Shown: piece by piece, positions 7,255 through 17,104 of the stretch
Numbering within the stretch: the stretch's first letter is position 1
Layout of the letters: every line of letters begins with the position of its first letter
NCBI RefSeq assembly: GCF_000717655.1
Contig: NZ_JNZY01000060.1
Span: forward strand, 1 to 25,032
DNA: 25,032 bases
Source of the DNA: Streptomyces katrae
Lineage (GTDB): Bacteria; Actinomycetota; Actinomycetes; Streptomycetales; Streptomycetaceae
Direction of reading: 5' to 3'
The notes under the pieces: model-generated
Seen by the model: the letters and a program-made list of their open reading frames with translations, nothing else
Told to the model about the DNA's origin: nothing
The model's database searches: none
Program-made: the position numbers and the translations under genes

Positions 7255-7590
7255 ATGAGCAATTTCGGACTCGCAGACGATCCGATCGTCCAGGCGAAGA
7301 ACAAGATCGAGACGACGGCCCGTGCCGTCACCACCCAGTCCCGCGAGCTGGCCGACATCCTCGCCACGGTGAGTGCCGGCTGGACCGGTGTGGGTGCCTC
7401 GGGCTTCGTCTCCGCCCAGACGGTCGTCAACGAGGACCACGACGAGATCCGTCGTCTGCTCGGGGTGCTGCACAACGCGGTCGCGCAGACCAAGAACCTC
7501 AGCAACGCGCAGGACGACGACGTGCGCGCGGCGTTCAAGACGGTGCAGGCCTCCGCGGGCCAGGGCGGCTCCGGCCTCAACGGCATCTGA
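7255..7590 (+). CDS. esxB: WXG100 family type VII secretion target EsxB
   Basis: This encodes 111 residues, predicted to be mostly alpha-helical: a two-helix hairpin with the signature W43-T44-G45 at the turn (SAGWTGVGASGF). It lacks a signal peptide, as ESX substrates do. The C-terminus ends in a flexible Gly/Ser segment. ATG 7255 is supported by GAGGAG six bases upstream; an in-frame ATG at 7234 lacks such a site. It is followed after 57 bases by esxA, the usual heterodimer partner. I named it EsxB because the S. coelicolor operon is described as esxBA with esxA nearest bldB; the names of the pair could be reversed in other annotation schemes. Confidence 0.9.
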   Translation: MSNFGLADDPIVQAKNKIETTARAVTTQSRELADILATVSAGWTGVGASGFVSAQTVVNEDHDEIRRLLGVLHNAVAQTKNLSNAQDDDVRAAFKTVQASAGQGGSGLNGI

Positions 7591-7647
7591 CCTGCCCTTT
7601 ACGTCTTTACGTCGTTTCCCACTCAGCTCAGCGCGAAGGAGAAGAAC

Positions 7648-7956
7648 ATGGCTGGTTCCGACGGCCACACCAAGGTCCGGTATGAAAGCGTCCAGGAGAT
7701 GGCGAACCGCATCCGCATCGTCTCGAAGAAGATCATGACGGACCTGGAGGAGATGGACCAGGCCCTCAAGGTCGTCACGGACACCTGGGACGGTGAGGCG
7801 CACCAGGCGTACGTCACCCTCCAGGGGAAGTACAAGGGCAAGGCCGACCACATGCACAAGCAGCTCGAGCAGGTCGCCGCGCTGATCGAGCGCGGCAAGG
7901 GCGACTACCGCGCCACCGACGTGAAGGCCTCGCGCCTGTTCACCGAGGCCTACTGA
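7648..7956 (+). CDS. esxA: WXG100 family type VII secretion target EsxA
   Basis: This encodes 102 residues, helical, with the WXG turn W47-D48-G49 (TDTWDGEAHQAY) and a C-terminal YxxxD secretion signal, Y87-RAT-D91. That is the signal expected on one partner of an EsxA/EsxB dimer and is recognised by the EccC motor. AAGGAG at 7636-7641 precedes the ATG by six bases. The 57-base gap after esxB includes a perfect tandem TTTACGTC (7598-7613) of unknown meaning. A strong hairpin follows the gene. In S. coelicolor the EsxA/EsxB pair influences sporulation; that role here is by analogy. Confidence 0.92.
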   Translation: MAGSDGHTKVRYESVQEMANRIRIVSKKIMTDLEEMDQALKVVTDTWDGEAHQAYVTLQGKYKGKADHMHKQLEQVAALIERGKGDYRATDVKASRLFTEAY

Positions 7957-7984
7957 GCCAGGTCGACCGCAGTCGCATGCGGAT

Positions 7985-8015
7985 ACGGGGCGCGCCCGCA
8001 CCGGGCGCGCCCCGT
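7985..8015. terminator. Bidirectional terminator between esxA and bldB
   Basis: A perfect 14-bp stem, ACGGGGCGCGCCCG (7985-7998) with CGGGCGCGCCCCGT (8002-8015), has a 3-base loop. It lies between two convergent genes, 28 bases after the esxA stop and 23 bases beyond the bldB stop. There is no T-tract, as is common in Streptomyces terminators. Confidence 0.85.
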
Positions 8016-8038
8016 CGTCGTACCCCGGGGTGCCGGCC

Positions 8039-8284
8039 TCAGCGGGGGCCGCGGTCGAGGTCGAACTCCCCGTCCCTGGCCCCGAGTACGAACGCCTCCC
8101 ACTCGGCCGCCGTGTAGCGCAGGACGGTGTCCCGGTCGAGCGAGGACCGCATGGCCACGGCGCCCTCGGGCAGCCGGGCGATCTCGACCCGCTCCTCGTC
8201 GGGGCTGGTCCCGGGCGGGCCCTCCCACTCCACGCCGCTGATGTCGAGCGCGTACAGCTCGTCCTTCTCCTGCTGAGTGCCCAT
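8039..8284 (-). CDS. bldB: BldB, DUF397-family developmental regulator
   Basis: This encodes 81 residues with a DUF397-like core: ELYALDISGVEW, an acidic turn, VEIARLPEGAVAMRSS, TVLRYTAAEWEAFVLGARDGEF. BldB is the small dimeric protein required for aerial mycelium formation in Streptomyces, and in S. coelicolor it lies next to esxA/esxB. That context, together with the sequence, is why I call bldB rather than one of the many DUF397 paralogues that pair with XRE regulators; no XRE gene is adjacent. I chose ATG 8284, preceded by GAGGGAAAGG; a longer frame from 8380 has no ribosome binding site and would include the promoter. Its precise molecular action is unknown. Confidence 0.8.
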   Translation of the reverse strand: MGTQQEKDELYALDISGVEWEGPPGTSPDEERVEIARLPEGAVAMRSSLDRDTVLRYTAAEWEAFVLGARDGEFDLDRGPR

Positions 8285-8330
8285 GTGCGGCCTTTCCCTC
8301 GGCGGTGCGGTGCTACCGCGGTCTTCGCTG

Positions 8331-8341
8331 CCGATTATCGG
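8331..8341 (-). promoter_or_regulatory. bldB -10 region overlapped by an 11-bp palindrome
   Basis: On the minus strand GATAAT (8339-8334) is a plausible -10 box, placing a transcript start about 43 bases before the bldB ATG. No clear -35 is present. The box sits inside the perfect palindrome CCGATTATCGG, a possible operator. BldB has been reported to act on its own promoter, so autoregulation is worth testing. Confidence 0.4.
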
Positions 8342-8384
8342 TGCTGCGGGGCGGGCCGGGGGAGTGTTCCCGTTGATCAAAGGA

Positions 8385-8415
8385 AAGCGGGGCCCGGTTC
8401 GACCGGGCCCCGCTT
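8385..8415 (-). terminator. eccC terminator
   Basis: A perfect 14-bp stem, AAGCGGGGCCCGGT (8385-8398) with ACCGGGCCCCGCTT (8402-8415), has a 3-base loop. It lies 15 bases beyond the eccC stop and is followed in the transcript by a short pyrimidine-rich stretch. It separates eccC from bldB on the same strand. Confidence 0.85.
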
Positions 8416-8430
8416 CTCGTCAGCCGACTC

Positions 8431-11400
8431 CTACATGCCCGGCAGGCGCCCCAGCTGTACGAGCGACGTGCCGCGCTTGCGCGAGGAGAAGTACGCCCGG
8501 CCCGGAGGCATCGGCCGCGGCCGGACGTTGCCGATCAGGTCACCCTCGGACGGGTCGCCCGACAGCACCACGCCCTGCGCGCCGAGCTCCTTGAAGCGCT
8601 GCATGAACGGCTCGTACATGGAACGCGAGGCGCCCGCCGAGTTGCGCGCGATGATGAAGCGGACACCCGTGTCCCGGGCGAACGGCAGGAACTCCACCAG
8701 CGGGGCCAGCGGATTGCCCTGGCTGGTGGCCACCAGGTCGTAGTCGTCGATGACGATGAACACGTCCGGGCCGGTCCACCAGCTGCGGTCGCGCAGCTGC
8801 TGCGGGGTGACGTCGGTGGGCGGCTGCCGCCGGGAGAACACCCCGCCCAGCGCCTCCATGTGCGTCTGCAGGGAGCTCGCCATCGGCGCGTACTCCAGCA
8901 GGTGCTCCTCCGGCAGCGCACCGAGCAGGCTGCGCCGGTAGTCGCCGACGACGAGCCGGGCCTGGTCCGGGGTGTACCGCTCCGCGATCTGCTGACAGAT
9001 CAGCCGCAGCAGGTTCGTCTTGCCGGACTCGCTCTCGCCGAACACGAGGAAGAACGGGTCGCTCTCGAAGTCGACGAACACCGGCTCCAGGTCCGTCTCG
9101 TCGATGCCGATGGCCAGCCCGCGGCCGGGGTTGTCCCCGCCCCTGGGCAGCTGGTCGGCGTGGAGCAGGCGAGGCAGCAGCCGTACGCCGGGAGCGGCGG
9201 CCCCCGCCCAGTTCTGCTTCACCAACGACACGAAGGCGGCCGTGGCCTCCGACAGGTCCTCCGGGTCGTGCGCACCGTCGATCCGCGGCAGCGCGCCGAG
9301 GAAGTGCAGCTTCTCCGCCACCTGGCCGCGGCCCGGCATCCCCGTCGGGACGTTCGCCGCGACCTTGCGGTCGAACTCGGAGTCCATGACGTCGCCGAGC
9401 CGCAGCTCCAGCCGGTTCAGCATCTGGTCCTTGAGCGCGGCGCGCACCTCCATGTACCGCGCCGCCGTGATCACCACGTGGATGCCGTAGCCCAGACCGC
9501 GCGAGGCGATGTCCGTGACCACCGACTCCAGGCCTTCGTACTCGGTGCGGAAACCGCCCCAGCCGTCGATGACGAGGAACACGTCGCCCCACGCCTCGCC
9601 GGGCAGCTCGCCGGCCGCGCGCCGCCGCCGGTACGTGCCGATGGAGTCGATGTTGTTCGCGCGGAAGAACTCCTCGCGGCGGTTGAGGATGCCGCCCACC
9701 TCCGCGACCGTACGCCGTACCCGCTCCGGGTCCAGGCGCGAGGCGATCCCGCCCACGTGCGGCAGCTCGGCGATCGACGACATGCTGCCGCCACCGAAGT
9801 CCAGCCCGTAGAACTGCACCTCGCGCGGCGTGTGCGTCAGCGCGAACGAGGCGATCAGCGTCCGCATCAGCGTCGACTTGCCCGACTGCGGACCGCCGAC
9901 CACCATCATGTGGCCCGCCGCACCCGAGAAGTCCCGGTACAGCACCTCACGGCGCTGCTCGAAGGGCTTGTCGATGAGACCGAGCGGCACGACGAGCCCG
10001 CCGGGCCGCGTGTACCCCTCCGCGTGCAGCCCCCGCTCCGCCGAAGGCGCCAGCGCCGGCAGCAGCTGGTCCAGCGGCGGGGCCTGGTCGAGCGGCGGCA
10101 GCCACACCTGGTGCGCCGGCACGCCCTGGCCCTCCAGCCGGGCCACGATCACGTCCAGCACCGTGTCCGCGAGGGCGTCGTCCTCGCGTTCCGACTGCGC
10201 CGCCAGGTACGCCGGGTCCGGCGCCGCGTACACGACCGGCACCGGCGTCGCCGTGAACAGCGCGGGGCGCCGCTCCACGGGGAACAGGCCGACCGACAGG
10301 TCCGGCCCGCCCGAGCGGTAGGTGCCCGAGACGTACGCGGCCTTGAACCGCGTCATCTCGTCCGTACCGAACTTCAGATAGCCCGAACCCGGCACCGACG
10401 GCAGGTGGTACGCGTCCGGCACGCCGATCGCGGTCCGCGACTCCGCAGCCGAGAAGGTCCGCAGGCCGATCCGGTACGACAGGTACGTGTCCAGCCCGCG
10501 CAGCTTGCCCTCCTCCAGGCGCTGCGAGGCCAGCAGCAGGTGCACGCCCAGCGAGCGGCCGATGCGGCCGATCTGGATGAACATGTCGATGAAGTCGGGC
10601 TTCGCGGTCAGCAGCTCGCTGAACTCGTCGATGACCAGCACCAGCGAGGCCAGCGGCTCCAGCGGGGCACCCGCCGCGCGCGCCTTCTCGTAGTCGTGGA
10701 TGTTCGCGTAGTTGCCCGCCGAGCGCAGCAGCTCCTGCCGGCGCTGCAGCTCACCTCGGATCGAGTCGCCCATGCGGTCCACGAGCGTGAGGTCGTCGGC
10801 CAGGTTGGTGATGACCGCGGCCACGTGCGGCATCTGCCCCATGCCCGTGAACGTCGCACCACCCTTGAAGTCCGCGAGGACGAAGTTCAGCGTCTCCGAG
10901 GTGTGCGTGACCGCGAGGCCCAGCACCAGCGTGCGCAGCAGCTCCGACTTGCCGGAACCGGTCGCGCCCACGCACAGGCCGTGCGGGCCCATGCCCTCCT
11001 GCGCGGCCTCCTTGAGGTCCAGCATGACCGGCGAGCCGTCCTCGCCGACACCGATCGGCACGCGCAGCCGCTCGCCGGCCGACCGCGGTCGCCAGGTCCG
11101 GGCCACGTCGATCGAGGCCGCGTCGCCCAGGTTCAGCAGGTCCGTGAAGTCCAGGTTGGCCAGCAGCGGTTCGTCGTCGTCCCCGCCGCCGGTGCGCAGC
11201 GGCGCCAGCTGCCGCGCGAGCGCCTCCGCCGCGGGCAGCGACAGCGTGTCCGGTACGCCCTCGTACGCGATCCCCGCGCCCGACTCCAGCCGCAGCCGGC
11301 CCGGCCGCACCACGACCGACAGCCCGCCGCGCGGCTCGTCGAGCTCGCCCGCGACCACCTCGACGATGGTCACGCCCTGCAGTCCCTCGGCCGCCGCGAA

Positions 11401-12396
11401 CGCCGAGTCCGGCGGCACCAGGCCGCCCCGGGAGTTCGCGTCGAGTACGACGACCAGGTGCGGCTGGTCCAGCACTGGGGACACGTCCCGGCTGAACCGC
11501 GGCCGCCCCTCCAGACGCGGCGCGAGCAGCGCCTCCAGCTCGGCCAGGTCGTCGCTGAACAGCCGCTTCGTACCGGCCCCGTCGACCTGTCCGGGGACCT
11601 GCGTGTGCGGCAGCCACTTCGTCCAGTCCCACGCGGGCACCGCGCCGGGCGCGGCCACCACGGCCACCACCAGGTCCTCGGGGGAGTGCAGCGTCGCCAG
11701 CTGCGCCACCAGCGCCCGCGCCGCCCCGCGCGCCGACTCCGGCTCGCCGGACACCGTCACGTGGTAGAACGCCCGCAGCGACACCGCCACCGGCAGCCCG
11801 TCCAGGGACGAGTGCACCTTAAGGAAGCGCTGCATCGCGCCCGCCGTCAGCGGCTCCAGCTCGTCCACCGGCGCCGTGTCCGGCGCGACCAGCGGAGTCG
11901 AGAGGCGCTGCGCGCCCAGCCCGAGCCGGGCCTGGCCGAAGTCCTCGTCGCCGACGCGCCGCTCCCACAGTCGCGAACCCTCGGCCACCACCGACCACAA
12001 CTGCTCCGGTGCCGGGTGCAGATACAGCTGCGCGTCGCGCTGCGCCCGGGCGGTCCTGCGGACCTGACGGCGGGTCTGCGCAAGATATTTCAGGTAGTCC
12101 CGCCGCACATCGGCCATTTGCCCCTGCGTACCGCGCCGGTGGCGCACCAGCTGGGCGAGGACCATGCCCACCGTGGACACCAGCATCAGCACACCCATGA
12201 TGCGCATGAAGGGCGCCGCACCCGGCATGAAGAAGAAGACGACCGACGAGCCCATGCCGAGCATCGGCAGGAGCTGCATCAGCATGCCCTCCTGCTGCCC
12301 GCGGGGAAGCTCCGGCGGAGCCTCCAGCCTCAGCTCGTCCGAAGGAACTTCGGGCGGCAAGGACCGCGGCGGGCGTTTGACGACGATCTGACTCAC
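8431..12396 (-). CDS. eccC: Type VII secretion motor ATPase EccC (fused EccCa/EccCb)
   Basis: This encodes 1321 residues from GTG 12396; the family N-terminus [15 protein letters not shown] fixes the start. Two membrane helices lie at about 44-60 and 65-84, followed by an upstream domain and three FtsK/SpoIIIE-type ATPase domains. P-loops are GATGSGKS (477-484), GGPQSGKST (834-842) and GESESGKT (1120-1127). The Walker B aspartates are followed by Glu only in domain 1 (D590-E591); domain 2 has D944-Gly and domain 3 D1217-Asp. This fits the known pattern in which domain 1 supplies most ATPase activity and the distal domains bind the substrate C-terminal signal. The single-chain form differs from the split EccCa/EccCb of mycobacterial ESX-1. 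GAGGGA lies 11 bases upstream. The gene is divergent from eccD. Confidence 0.97.
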   Translation of the reverse strand: MSQIVVKRPPRSLPPEVPSDELRLEAPPELPRGQQEGMLMQLLPMLGMGSSVVFFFMPGAAPFMRIMGVLMLVSTVGMVLAQLVRHRRGTQGQMADVRRDYLKYLAQTRRQVRRTARAQRDAQLYLHPAPEQLWSVVAEGSRLWERRVGDEDFGQARLGLGAQRLSTPLVAPDTAPVDELEPLTAGAMQRFLKVHSSLDGLPVAVSLRAFYHVTVSGEPESARGAARALVAQLATLHSPEDLVVAVVAAPGAVPAWDWTKWLPHTQVPGQVDGAGTKRLFSDDLAELEALLAPRLEGRPRFSRDVSPVLDQPHLVVVLDANSRGGLVPPDSAFAAAEGLQGVTIVEVVAGELDEPRGGLSVVVRPGRLRLESGAGIAYEGVPDTLSLPAAEALARQLAPLRTGGGDDDEPLLANLDFTDLLNLGDAASIDVARTWRPRSAGERLRVPIGVGEDGSPVMLDLKEAAQEGMGPHGLCVGATGSGKSELLRTLVLGLAVTHTSETLNFVLADFKGGATFTGMGQMPHVAAVITNLADDLTLVDRMGDSIRGELQRRQELLRSAGNYANIHDYEKARAAGAPLEPLASLVLVIDEFSELLTAKPDFIDMFIQIGRIGRSLGVHLLLASQRLEEGKLRGLDTYLSYRIGLRTFSAAESRTAIGVPDAYHLPSVPGSGYLKFGTDEMTRFKAAYVSGTYRSGGPDLSVGLFPVERRPALFTATPVPVVYAAPDPAYLAAQSEREDDALADTVLDVIVARLEGQGVPAHQVWLPPLDQAPPLDQLLPALAPSAERGLHAEGYTRPGGLVVPLGLIDKPFEQRREVLYRDFSGAAGHMMVVGGPQSGKSTLMRTLIASFALTHTPREVQFYGLDFGGGSMSSIAELPHVGGIASRLDPERVRRTVAEVGGILNRREEFFRANNIDSIGTYRRRRAAGELPGEAWGDVFLVIDGWGGFRTEYEGLESVVTDIASRGLGYGIHVVITAARYMEVRAALKDQMLNRLELRLGDVMDSEFDRKVAANVPTGMPGRGQVAEKLHFLGALPRIDGAHDPEDLSEATAAFVSLVKQNWAGAAAPGVRLLPRLLHADQLPRGGDNPGRGLAIGIDETDLEPVFVDFESDPFFLVFGESESGKTNLLRLICQQIAERYTPDQARLVVGDYRRSLLGALPEEHLLEYAPMASSLQTHMEALGGVFSRRQPPTDVTPQQLRDRSWWTGPDVFIVIDDYDLVATSQGNPLAPLVEFLPFARDTGVRFIIARNSAGASRSMYEPFMQRFKELGAQGVVLSGDPSEGDLIGNVRPRPMPPGRAYFSSRKRGTSLVQLGRLPGM

Positions 12397-12486
12397 CGGA
12401 GCATCAATCCCTCGAAAACGGACGGGACGTCGCAACCGGCGCCCCCAAGTCCCGGGCGCGAAGGGGGTCTCCCCTGCGCGACGGTG

Positions 12487-12525
12487 ATCCTACTTGCCGA
12501 CAGTCACTCATACTCCCGGTAGGGT
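12487..12525. promoter_or_regulatory. Divergent eccC / eccD promoter region
   Basis: On the minus strand TAGGAT (12492-12487) is a good -10 box for eccC, leaving a leader of about 85 bases. On the plus strand TAGGGT (12520-12525) with TTGCCG (12494-12499) 20 bases upstream could serve eccD, leaving about 72 bases before its GTG. The two -35 regions would overlap, so the genes may be co-regulated or compete for polymerase. Confidence 0.45.
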
Positions 12526-12603
12526 GGCCCGCGCAGTATGCGCATCCGCGAATCCAAGGCGAGAGCCCATGCATCCGCTTCGCCAACCAGGGGGGTCACA
12601 CAG

Positions 12604-14109
12604 GTGAGTACGGCCGCAACGACGGGCTTCTGCAGGGTCACCGTCGTGGCTCCCGACAGCCGCATCGACGTCGCCCTCCCGGAGGACATCGCCGTCGCCG
12701 ACGTCTATCCCGAACTCCTGCGCCTCACCGGCCAGACCCAGCCCGTCGGCGCCCCCACAGGTTTCCACCTGGTCCGCCGCGACGGCACGGTCCTCGACGG
12801 CGCCCGCACCCTCGCCGCCCAGCAGGTCCTCGACGGCGAGGTGCTGAGCCTGCGCCCGTTCGCCGAGTCACTGCCGCCGGCCGTCTTCGACGACGTCTCC
12901 GACGCCGTCGCCTCCGCGGTCGTCCGCGACCGCCACCTCTGGAGCGACGACATGCTGCGCGGCGCGGGCCTGGCCGGCGCCGCCCTGCTGCTCGTCCTGC
13001 TCGGCTTCGTCCTCTGGTACGCCGACCCGGTCCGCCACGACATGCACGGCCTGCCCGGCATCATCGCCGGCGCCGCGGGCGTGCTCCTCGCCGCCGCCGC
13101 CGGAGTGCGCGCCCGGGTCTACCGCGACCGCGGCTCCGCCGTCGCCCTCGGCCTCGGCGCCCTCCCGCACCTGCTGATCGCCGGCTCCGGCATCATCGCC
13201 GCCGGCGCCGGCGAAGGACCCGGCCGGCTCCAGTTCCTGCTCGGGTGCGTCTGCGTCCTGGTCGCCTCCGTCGCCCTGGTCGCGCTCACCCCCAACGGGG
13301 ACGCCCCCTTCGTCGCGGCCACCTTCCTCGCCGCCACCGGAACCCTGGCCACCTTCGTCGCCATCGTCACCGAGGCCTCCGCCACCGCGACCGCCGCCGT
13401 CTGCGCCCCCGTCGCCATCGGCCTCGTCGCCTTCCTGCCCGGCCTCTCCGCCCGCTTCGCCCGGCTGCCCATCGGCTACGCCGCCCCGCAGAGCGCCGTG
13501 GAGAGCTACGAGACCCCGGACCGCTACGAGACCGAGCCGTACGGCGACCCCGCAGGCTCCGAGCAGCACGAGGCGGGCACCCCGCTCGACGCCGAGGCCA
13601 TCGCCACCCAGGCCCGCCGCGGCCACGAGATGCTCCTCGGCCTGGTCGGCGGCTGCGCCGCGGTCGTCGTCGGCTCCGCCGCCGTCCTCGGCTTCTCCGA
13701 CAACACCTGGGGCCGGCTGCTGGCCCTCACCACCGGGCTGGCCATGCTGCTGCGCGCCCGCCTCTTCCGCTACACCTCCCAGGTCGTGTGCACCCTGGTC
13801 GCCGGCCTGGCCGCCATCGGGCTGCTGATCCTGGGCCTGGCCCTGCACCCGCCGGCCGACCTGGTCCGCGAGCTCGTCCAGTACCACGACCGCGGCGGCC
13901 TGGACCTCCGTACGATCTGGCTCTCCGCAGCCGTCGCCGCCGGCGCCGCCCTCCTCGCGGGAATTGCGCTTGTCATCCCCCGCAAGGGCCTGTCACCCTT
14001 CTGGGGACGGCTGCTCGACCTCACCGAGGCGGCAGTACTGCTCAGTCTTGTCCCGCTGGCCCTCGCCGTGCTGGACGTGTACGCCCGGGCCCGCTCTCTC
14101 ACCAGCTGA
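12604..14109 (+). CDS. eccD: Type VII secretion integral membrane protein EccD
   Basis: This encodes 501 residues from GTG 12604, preceded by the purine run AGGGGGG (12589-12595). The N-terminal 90 residues form a ubiquitin-like domain ([30 protein letters not shown]), followed by about eleven hydrophobic helices: the EccD design that forms the membrane channel scaffold. A hydrophilic, acidic, Tyr-rich cytoplasmic loop (about 293-340) lies between the first and second groups of helices. An in-frame ATG at 12538 would add 22 residues that do not look like the family start and would overlap promoter sequence. Divergent from eccC; rpsO follows after 173 bases with its own signals. Confidence 0.93.
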   Translation: MSTAATTGFCRVTVVAPDSRIDVALPEDIAVADVYPELLRLTGQTQPVGAPTGFHLVRRDGTVLDGARTLAAQQVLDGEVLSLRPFAESLPPAVFDDVSDAVASAVVRDRHLWSDDMLRGAGLAGAALLLVLLGFVLWYADPVRHDMHGLPGIIAGAAGVLLAAAAGVRARVYRDRGSAVALGLGALPHLLIAGSGIIAAGAGEGPGRLQFLLGCVCVLVASVALVALTPNGDAPFVAATFLAATGTLATFVAIVTEASATATAAVCAPVAIGLVAFLPGLSARFARLPIGYAAPQSAVESYETPDRYETEPYGDPAGSEQHEAGTPLDAEAIATQARRGHEMLLGLVGGCAAVVVGSAAVLGFSDNTWGRLLALTTGLAMLLRARLFRYTSQVVCTLVAGLAAIGLLILGLALHPPADLVRELVQYHDRGGLDLRTIWLSAAVAAGAALLAGIALVIPRKGLSPFWGRLLDLTEAAVLLSLVPLALAVLDVYARARSLTS

Positions 14110-14133
14110 GACAGGGGCCGGGCGGCAGCCTGG

Positions 14134-14245
14134 TACGCTGTGTGACGGCCGTTTGTGTACGCGCCCCCGGAAACCTTCTGGAGGCTGCGCTCAGCGGACC
14201 CCGCCTCCCGAGTTACGGAAGATCCCCAGAGAATTCGACCTGGGG
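14134..14245 (+). promoter_or_regulatory. rpsO promoter box and leader hairpin
   Basis: TACGCT (14134-14139) is a plausible -10 box without a clear -35. The leader contains CCCCAG (14224-14229) and CTGGGG (14240-14245), a 6-bp stem with a 10-base loop, about 26 bases before the rpsO ribosome binding site. S15 represses its own mRNA in several bacteria, but nothing here proves that. Confidence 0.4.
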
Positions 14246-14282
14246 CACTCGGTGGCCACGAAGACCTATACGAGGAGTACGC

Positions 14283-14570
14283 GTGTCGCTCGACGCCGCT
14301 ACGAAGAAGCAGATCATCGCCGAGTTTGGTGCCAAGGAGGGCGACACCGGCTCCCCCGAGGTCCAGGTCGCGATGCTCTCGAAGCGCATCACGGACCTGA
14401 CCGAGCACCTCAAGACCCACAAGCACGACCACCACTCCCGTCGTGGTCTGCTGATCCTGGTCGGCCAGCGTCGCCGCCTGCTGCAGTACCTGGCCAAGAA
14501 GGACATCCAGCGCTTCCGTACGCTGGTCGAGCGCCTCGGCATCCGCCGCGGTGCGGCCGGCGTCAAGTAA
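14283..14570 (+). CDS. rpsO: 30S ribosomal protein S15
   Basis: This encodes 95 residues from GTG 14283, with GAGGAG at 14272-14277. The sequence carries the S15 signatures [36 protein letters not shown] and RRRLLQYL. S15 binds 16S rRNA early in small-subunit assembly. The usual rpsO-pnp pairing is kept, separated by an intergenic hairpin. In Streptomyces this operon is processed by RNase III. Confidence 0.98.
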   Translation: MSLDAATKKQIIAEFGAKEGDTGSPEVQVAMLSKRITDLTEHLKTHKHDHHSRRGLLILVGQRRRLLQYLAKKDIQRFRTLVERLGIRRGAAGVK

Positions 14571-14580
14571 AGACGCTGTG

Positions 14581-14617
14581 AAGGGAGCGGTTCCCACACT
14601 GAGGGGGCCGCTCCCTT
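14581..14617 (+). terminator. rpsO-pnp intergenic hairpin
   Basis: AAGGGAGCGGTTCCC (14581-14595) pairs with GGGGGCCGCTCCCTT (14603-14617): 15 pairs including two G/T wobbles, a 7-base loop, and then TTTGCTGT. It starts 10 bases after the rpsO stop. It probably acts both as an attenuating terminator and as the RNase III processing site known in this operon in S. coelicolor. Confidence 0.85.
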
Positions 14618-14881
14618 TGCTGTACGTGCAGTCGCTCTACGTGCGGGACGTACCGGACGCTTTGTAGTCTGGACGCACGTGCACGCGAACCACGTGCACA
14701 ACTGAAGAGGAGGAGCGCCCTCCCAGGCCGCCGGTCCTCGGTAGTGGTACCCGGAAAGCCCCACGGGCACCGAACCGGGTACTTCGATCGAAGACCGGCC
14801 CGCACGCAAGGAGCGCTTCTCCGCAACCGTCCGCAGCCACACGGGCAGCGGACGGAGACGACGAAAATGGAGAAAACGCTA
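14618..14881 (+). promoter_or_regulatory. pnp promoter/leader region
   Basis: TAGTCT (14665-14670) is a candidate -10 box with a poor -35. Right after it CACGTGCAC occurs twice in direct orientation (14676-14684 and 14691-14699), 15 bases apart. The leader continues GC-rich to pnp. In S. coelicolor pnp has its own promoters between the two genes; this stretch is the equivalent. Confidence 0.5.
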
Positions 14882-17104
14882 GTGGAGAACGAGACCCACT
14901 ACGCCGAGGCCGTCATTGACAACGGTTCCTTCGGCACCCGCACCATCCGCTTCGAGACGGGCCGTCTGGCCCGCCAGGCCGCCGGCTCCGCCGTTGCCTA
15001 CCTGGACGACGACACGATGGTGCTTTCCGCCACCACCGCGTCGAAGAAGCCCAAGGACCAGCTCGACTTCTTCCCCCTGACGGTGGACGTCGAGGAGCGC
15101 CAGTACGCGGCCGGCAAGATCCCCGGCTCGTTCTTCCGTCGTGAGGGCCGCCCCTCCGAGGACGCGATCCTCACCTGCCGTCTGATCGACCGCCCGCTGC
15201 GCCCGTCCTTCAAGAAGGGCCTGCGCAACGAGATCCAGGTCGTCGCCACCATCATGGCGCTGAACCCGGACCACCTGTACGACGTCATCGCGATCAACGC
15301 CGCGTCCGCGTCCACGCAGCTGGCCGGCCTGCCCTTCTCCGGCCCGATCGGCGGCGTCCGCGTCGCGCTGATCCGCGGCCAGTGGGTGGCCTTCCCGACG
15401 CACACCGAGCTCGAGGACGCCGTCTTCGACATGGTCGTCGCGGGCCGCGTCCTGGAGGACGGCGACGTCGCGATCATGATGGTCGAGGCCGAGGCCACCG
15501 AGAAGACCATCACCCTGGTCAAGGGCGGCGCCGAGGCGCCGACCGAGGAGATCGTGGCCGCCGGCCTCGAGGCCTCGAAGCCCTTCATCAAGGCCCTCTG
15601 CAAGGCCCAGGCGGACCTGGCGGCCAAGGCCGCCAAGCCCGAGGGCGAGTTCCCGGTCTTCCTGGACTACCAGGACGACGTGTACGAGGCCCTCGCGGCC
15701 GCCGTCAAGGGCGAGCTCTCCCAGGCGCTGACCATCGCGGGCAAGCAGGACCGCGAGTCCGAGCTGGACCGCGTCAAGGAGATCGCCGCCGAGAAGCTCC
15801 TCCCGGCCTTCGAGGGCCGCGAGAAGGAGATCTCCGCCGCCTACCGCAGCCTGACCAAGGCCCTGGTGCGCGAGCGCGTCATCAAGGACAAGGTCCGCAT
15901 CGACGGCCGCGGGATCACGGACATCCGTACCCTCGCCGCCGAGGTCGAGGCCATCCCGCGCGTGCACGGCTCGGCGCTGTTCGAGCGTGGCGAGACCCAG
16001 ATCCTGGGCGTCACCACCCTCAACATGCTCCGCATGGAGCAGCAGCTGGACACCCTCTCCCCGGTGACCCGCAAGCGCTACATGCACAACTACAACTTCC
16101 CGCCGTACTCCGTCGGTGAGACCGGCCGCGTGGGCTCGCCCAAGCGCCGCGAGATCGGCCACGGCGCGCTCGCCGAGCGCGCGATCGTGCCGGTCCTCCC
16201 GACCCGCGAGGAGTTCCCGTACGCGATCCGCCAGGTGTCCGAGGCCCTCGGCTCCAACGGTTCGACGTCCATGGGCTCGGTCTGCGCCTCCACCATGTCG
16301 CTGCTGAACGCCGGTGTGCCCCTCAAGGCCCCCGTCGCCGGTATCGCCATGGGCCTGATCTCCCAGGAGATCGACGGCAAGACGCACTACGTCGCCCTCA
16401 CCGACATCCTCGGTGCGGAGGACGCCTTCGGCGACATGGACTTCAAGGTCGCCGGCACCAAGGAGTTCGTGACCGCCCTCCAGCTGGACACCAAGCTGGA
16501 CGGCATCCCGGCCTCCGTCCTGGCCGCGGCCCTCAAGCAGGCCCGCGACGCCCGTCTCCACATCCTCGACGTGATGATGGAAGCGATCGACACGCCGGAC
16601 GAGATGTCCCCGAACGCCCCGCGGATCATCACCGTCAAGATCCCGGTGGACAAGATCGGTGAGGTCATCGGCCCCAAGGGCAAGATGATCAACCAGATCC
16701 AGGAGGACACCGGCGCCGAGATCACGATCGAGGACGACGGCACCATCTACATCGGTGCCGCCGACGGCCCGGCCGCCGAGGCCGCCCGCGCCACGATCAA
16801 CGGCATCGCCAACCCGACCATGCCGGAGGTCGGCGAGCGCTACCTGGGTACGGTCGTCAAGACCACCACCTTCGGTGCCTTCGTCTCCCTGCTCCCGGGC
16901 AAGGACGGCCTGCTGCACATCTCGCAGATCCGCAAGCTCGCCGGTGGCAAGCGCGTGGAGAACGTCGAGGACGTGCTCGCGGTCGGCGCCAAGGTCCAGG
17001 TCGAGATCGCCGAGATCGACCAGCGCGGCAAGCTCTCCCTGATCCCCGTGATCGACGGCGAGGCTGCCGGCGACGACGCTGACAAGGACGACTCCGACAA
17101 GTGA
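14882..17104 (+). CDS. pnp: Polyribonucleotide nucleotidyltransferase (PNPase; guanosine pentaphosphate synthetase I in older literature)
   Basis: This encodes 740 residues from GTG 14882 ([10 protein letters not shown]), the start used for Streptomyces PNPase. Order: RNase PH domain 1 (about 10-145), helical domain (about 235-320), RNase PH domain 2 (about 330-560) with catalytic aspartates D518 and D520 in [12 protein letters not shown] domain (582-640) with GPKG at 597-600, and S1 domain (650-722), then an acidic tail. It degrades RNA 3' to 5' with phosphate and can add 3' tails. An in-frame ATG at 14867 is a second possible start; each has its own GGAG nine bases upstream. The stop overlaps the start of the M16 peptidase gene (GTGA). 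Confidence 0.98.
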   Translation: MENETHYAEAVIDNGSFGTRTIRFETGRLARQAAGSAVAYLDDDTMVLSATTASKKPKDQLDFFPLTVDVEERQYAAGKIPGSFFRREGRPSEDAILTCRLIDRPLRPSFKKGLRNEIQVVATIMALNPDHLYDVIAINAASASTQLAGLPFSGPIGGVRVALIRGQWVAFPTHTELEDAVFDMVVAGRVLEDGDVAIMMVEAEATEKTITLVKGGAEAPTEEIVAAGLEASKPFIKALCKAQADLAAKAAKPEGEFPVFLDYQDDVYEALAAAVKGELSQALTIAGKQDRESELDRVKEIAAEKLLPAFEGREKEISAAYRSLTKALVRERVIKDKVRIDGRGITDIRTLAAEVEAIPRVHGSALFERGETQILGVTTLNMLRMEQQLDTLSPVTRKRYMHNYNFPPYSVGETGRVGSPKRREIGHGALAERAIVPVLPTREEFPYAIRQVSEALGSNGSTSMGSVCASTMSLLNAGVPLKAPVAGIAMGLISQEIDGKTHYVALTDILGAEDAFGDMDFKVAGTKEFVTALQLDTKLDGIPASVLAAALKQARDARLHILDVMMEAIDTPDEMSPNAPRIITVKIPVDKIGEVIGPKGKMINQIQEDTGAEITIEDDGTIYIGAADGPAAEAARATINGIANPTMPEVGERYLGTVVKTTTFGAFVSLLPGKDGLLHISQIRKLAGGKRVENVEDVLAVGAKVQVEIAEIDQRGKLSLIPVIDGEAAGDDADKDDSDK

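Noticed and set aside
8285..8380. Longer bldB start at 8380
   Set aside because: Would place promoter and palindrome inside the gene, with no ribosome binding site; ATG 8284 has a good one.
8860..12522. Very long plus-strand open frame opposite eccC
   Set aside because: High-GC shadow of a genuine gene: Arg/His/Val-rich translation, no ribosome binding site and no family motif.
14879..16918. Long minus-strand open frame opposite pnp
   Set aside because: Mirror of pnp codon bias; the product is Asp/Gly/Leu/Val-rich low complexity with no domain.
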